Below, one piece after another: positions 5,745-8,072 of a stretch of 8,072 bases of DNA. The position numbers and the translations under genes are program-made. Source of the stretch: an uncultured Faecalibacterium sp. (GTDB taxonomy: Bacteria > Bacillota > Clostridia > Oscillospirales > Ruminococcaceae); assembly GCA_934561485.1 (NCBI GenBank), contig CAKTGS010000091.1:1-8072 (forward strand), given 5' to 3'. A model generated the notes under the pieces. It searched no databases. It was given only the letters and a program-made list of their open reading frames with translations, and was not told where the DNA came from. Within the stretch, counting starts at the first letter, position 1; every line of letters starts with the position of its first letter.

Positions 5745-7163
5745 ATGCTCGTTGAAACCAAAGCCCGTGTTGGCGTGTTCGCCATTGCTCTGGGTGCTTA
5801 TCTGCCCCAGTTCCCGACCCTCGTGCCTGAATTTGAGCAGCAGTATGCCGATTTCAAAAAGACCATCCCCGACACCGTGGAAGTCGTGGACGGAGGCATC
5901 GTCACAACCAAGGAACTGTCTATGGCCGCTGGCGACAAGTTCCGCGCCGCAGATGTGGATCTGGTCATTTTGCAGCTGCTGACCTACGCCACCTCTTACA
6001 ATATGCTGCCCGCCGTGCGCGACCTGAATGTGCCTGTGGTGCTGGTGAACGTCCAGAAGAAGAAAGCCCCGGACTATGCCAACACGGACACCCCCACTTG
6101 GCTGGGTGAGCTGTACGCCTGCGGTGCCGTGGGTGAGATGGTGGCCGACTTGGAGCGCGCTGGCAAGCGTCATGCGGTCATCACTGGCGTGGTCGAGGGC
6201 GGCGACCCGCAGGTGCAGGCCGAGATCGAGGACTGGTGCCGTGCCGCACAGGTGCGCCGCCGCTTCCGTGACACCAATCTGGCACAAATTGGTCGTCCGT
6301 ACCCCGGCATGATGGACTTGTACATTGACGAGACCAATCTGTACAACCGGATGTTCCTCTACACCAAGCAGTTCGACTGGGAGAAAATGTGGGCCATTGC
6401 CGACAACATCACCGATGAAGCTGCCATCCGCGCCAAGGCACAGGACATTCTGGACACTTTTGACATCGAGGGCGGCGGCACCATTGAAAAGGTCTGGGAC
6501 ATGGCAAAGTATGTCGTGGCCTTTGAGCAGTGGGTCAAGGACGAGAAGATCGCGTTCATTGCGTCCCACTACGATGGCCTTGCACAGGGCAAGGCCGGTG
6601 TGCTGGACAGTATGCTGATCCCGGCGTTCTCCATGCTCATCAAGCAGGGCGTGGCCTGCGCGGTCGAGGGCGACATCAAGGTGTCCATGGCCATGAGCAT
6701 CCTCAAGACCATCGCAGGCTGCGGCCAGCTGAGCGAGATGTACTCCATCGACTTTGACGAGGATATCTGCATCATCGGCCACTCCGGTTCCGGCGATGCT
6801 GACATTTCCGAGAAGAAGCCCACCATGAAGATCGTGCCCGTGTTCCACGGCAAGACCGGCGGCGGCTACCTGACCCAGTTCTACCCCCACCTCGGCCCTG
6901 TGACCTATCTGGGCATCACGCAGGACAAGGACGGGCACTTTAAGTTCGTGGTGGCCGAGGGCGTCAACGAACCCGGCCCCATCTTCACCTTTGGCGACAC
7001 CAATATGCGCACCCGCTTTACCTGCGGCGCACGGGAGTTCTGCAACCGCTGGAGCGAGGCAGGCCCCACCCACCACATGGCTGCGGCTACGGGCCGTCAC
7101 ATCGACACCATTCTGAAAGTGGCAAAAATCTTCGATGTTCCTGTGGACATCATCACCCGATAA
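5745..7163 (+). CDS. L-fucose/L-arabinose isomerase-like protein, candidate L-rhamnose isomerase
   Basis: A 472-residue cytoplasmic enzyme of the superfamily holding L-fucose isomerase and L-arabinose isomerase, not the TIM-barrel RhaA fold. The N-terminal half has the Rossmann-like layout expected there (VGVFAIAL near 9-16, VDLVILQLLTYATSYN 71-86, VPVVLVNVQ 96-104). The metal-site pattern resembles FucI: E308 in CAVEGDI, D336 in YSIDFDED, and H443/H444 in GPTHHMAAATG, with a conserved-looking GHSGSGDAD (345-353) near the second ligand; these are assigned by eye. Its position between rhaB and rhaD, where rhaA is usual, suggests that it converts L-rhamnose to L-rhamnulose. It could instead act on L-fucose or another 6-deoxy sugar or pentose. 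No RhaA is seen in the window. The fold-level call is fairly secure; the substrate is inferred. Confidence 0.82.
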   Translation: MLVETKARVGVFAIALGAYLPQFPTLVPEFEQQYADFKKTIPDTVEVVDGGIVTTKELSMAAGDKFRAADVDLVILQLLTYATSYNMLPAVRDLNVPVVLVNVQKKKAPDYANTDTPTWLGELYACGAVGEMVADLERAGKRHAVITGVVEGGDPQVQAEIEDWCRAAQVRRRFRDTNLAQIGRPYPGMMDLYIDETNLYNRMFLYTKQFDWEKMWAIADNITDEAAIRAKAQDILDTFDIEGGGTIEKVWDMAKYVVAFEQWVKDEKIAFIASHYDGLAQGKAGVLDSMLIPAFSMLIKQGVACAVEGDIKVSMAMSILKTIAGCGQLSEMYSIDFDEDICIIGHSGSGDADISEKKPTMKIVPVFHGKTGGGYLTQFYPHLGPVTYLGITQDKDGHFKFVVAEGVNEPGPIFTFGDTNMRTRFTCGAREFCNRWSEAGPTHHMAAATGRHIDTILKVAKIFDVPVDIITR

Positions 7164-7182
7164 TTAAGTTTGAAGAGGAAAA

Positions 7183-7196
7183 GAGAGGTATTTATC
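7183..7196 (+). promoter_or_regulatory. Ribosome binding site fixing the rhaD start
   Basis: GAGAGG (7183-7188) is eight bases before the ATG at 7197. A TTG at 7170 is in frame but lies upstream of this site. Starting at 7197 also makes the aldolase metal ligands fall at the same residue numbers as in E. coli RhaD. Confidence 0.8.
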
Positions 7197-8024
7197 ATGG
7201 GAATTCTGGATATTGAAATCGTAAAAGGCTTTATGCGGATGTGCAACGATGGCTGGCTGCAAGGCTGGCACGAGCGCAACGGCGGCAACCTGACCTATCG
7301 CATGAAGAAAGAAGAAGTGGCGCAGTGCCGCCCCTTCTTTGACCCGCAGCCCCGGCAGTGGGTGAACATGGGCGTGCAGGCAGATAATCTGGCTGGGGAG
7401 TATTTCATCACCACCGGTTCAGGCAAATTCTTCCGCAACGTGGAGCCGGACCCTGTTCACAGCATCGGCATTGTGGAGATCAACGACAAGGGCGACAGCT
7501 GGCGTATCGTCTGGGGCTTGGAGGACGGCGCAAAGCCCACCAGTGAGTTCCCCAGCCACTTTATGAACCACAGCGTCCGCAAGGCCGCCACCAATGGCGC
7601 AAACCGCGTCATTTACCACTGCCACGCCACCAATGTCATTGCGCTGACCTACATTCTGCCCCTGACCGACCGCGACTTCACCCGTGCGTTGTGGCAGAGT
7701 GCCACCGAGTGCCCGGTAGTGTTCCCGGAAGGCGTGGGTGTCTGCCCGTGGATGGTGCCCGGCGGGGCGGACATTGCCATGGCTACCAGTGAGCTGATGA
7801 AAACTTATCAGGCCGCCATCTGGGCACAGCACGGCCTGTTTGCTTCCGGCCCGGACTTCGATATCACCTTTGGTCTGGCCCACACCATCGAGAAGAGCGC
7901 CGAAATTTACGTCAAGGTGCTCTCCATGGGCGGCGGCATCATCCGGCAGACCATCACCGATGATGACCTGCGCGCGATTGCCCGCGACTTTGGCGTGACC
8001 CTGAACGAGAACTTCCTCGACTAA
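7197..8024 (+). CDS. rhaD: Rhamnulose-1-phosphate aldolase RhaD
   Basis: A class II, zinc-dependent aldolase that splits L-rhamnulose-1-phosphate into dihydroxyacetone phosphate and L-lactaldehyde, which FucO then reduces. The 275 residues match E. coli RhaD (274) along the whole length: WHERNGGNLTYR (24-35), TTGSGKFFRNV (72-82), PTSEFPSHF (114-122), HCHATNVIALTY (141-152), FPEGVGVCPWMVPGG (176-190), QHGLFASGP (211-219) and VLSMGGG (241-247). Expected residues are E117 (catalytic) and zinc ligands H141, H143 and H212, at the same numbers as in E. coli. The rhamnulose type is favoured over fuculose aldolase by this close match and length (FucA is about 215 residues). The gap to the isomerase gene is 33 bases and to the next gene 10 bases. 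Confidence 0.96.
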   Translation: MGILDIEIVKGFMRMCNDGWLQGWHERNGGNLTYRMKKEEVAQCRPFFDPQPRQWVNMGVQADNLAGEYFITTGSGKFFRNVEPDPVHSIGIVEINDKGDSWRIVWGLEDGAKPTSEFPSHFMNHSVRKAATNGANRVIYHCHATNVIALTYILPLTDRDFTRALWQSATECPVVFPEGVGVCPWMVPGGADIAMATSELMKTYQAAIWAQHGLFASGPDFDITFGLAHTIEKSAEIYVKVLSMGGGIIRQTITDDDLRAIARDFGVTLNENFLD

Positions 8025-8034
8025 GGAGCAGAAC

Positions 8035-8072
8035 ATGGAACACATGGCATGGAAAGGCCGCATCAAACCCGG
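8035..8072 (+). CDS. rhaM: Probable L-rhamnose mutarotase, first 12 codons only
   Basis: The frame starts with ATG six bases after AAGGAG (8023-8028), which is fused to the rhaD stop codon, and runs off the window. The visible residues MEHMAWKGRIKPG resemble the N-terminus of L-rhamnose mutarotases (a first strand ending in the K-[IL]-[KN]-PG pattern), which interconvert rhamnose anomers. The operon position supports this. The catalytic part lies outside the window, so the call is tentative. Confidence 0.7.
   Translation, partial: MEHMAWKGRIKP

Noticed and set aside
4407..7100. Very long open frame (897 codons) on the - strand across rhaB and the isomerase gene
   Set aside because: It mirrors two clearly homologous + strand genes. 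Its translation is rich in His, Gly and Val with no recognisable domain, as expected from antisense of GC-rich codons.
1..8072. CRISPR array, tRNA, rRNA, IS or prophage elements
   Set aside because: No regularly spaced repeats, cloverleaf sequences, transposase or integrase genes, or paired terminal repeats were seen.

Overview
The window looks like a chromosomal segment from a GC-rich gut Firmicute, most likely Faecalibacterium or a close Oscillospiraceae relative. This rests on the high GC content, the strong purine-rich GGAGG-type ribosome binding sites, the protein sequence style and the gene content. No species was confirmed by any search, so it remains an inference.

Left part (1-1844): two housekeeping genes on the + strand. 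They are the 3' part of truB (tRNA pseudouridine-55 synthase) and the bifunctional riboflavin kinase/FAD synthetase ribF, a common bacterial gene order. A 66-base imperfect palindrome fills most of the gap between them.

Middle (1845-4424): an AraC-family regulator on the - strand is divergent from fucO (lactaldehyde reductase / 1,2-propanediol oxidoreductase) on the + strand. The roughly 200-base divergent region holds a promoter for the regulator, a promoter for fucO, and a direct repeat of a GACTTTT-N-ACAA motif with a 21-bp period. fucO ends in a strong intrinsic terminator. Past it is a second promoter whose upstream 17-mer, -35 region and -10 box match those of fucO base for base and at identical spacing.

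Right part (4425-8072): an operon of rhamnulokinase (rhaB), a sugar isomerase of the L-fucose/L-arabinose isomerase-like superfamily, rhamnulose-1-phosphate aldolase (rhaD), and the first 38 bases of a probable L-rhamnose mutarotase (rhaM). Spacings are short, and two ribosome binding sites are fused to the preceding stop codon.

Together this is an L-rhamnose catabolic locus. The mutarotase interconverts rhamnose anomers, the isomerase makes L-rhamnulose, RhaB phosphorylates it, RhaD cleaves it to dihydroxyacetone phosphate and L-lactaldehyde, and FucO reduces lactaldehyde to 1,2-propanediol, regenerating NAD+ under anaerobic conditions. The classical isomerase RhaA is absent from the visible part and a FucI-like protein sits in its place, which is the most interesting point of the window. 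The AraC-type protein is the likely activator of both the fucO and rhaB promoters.
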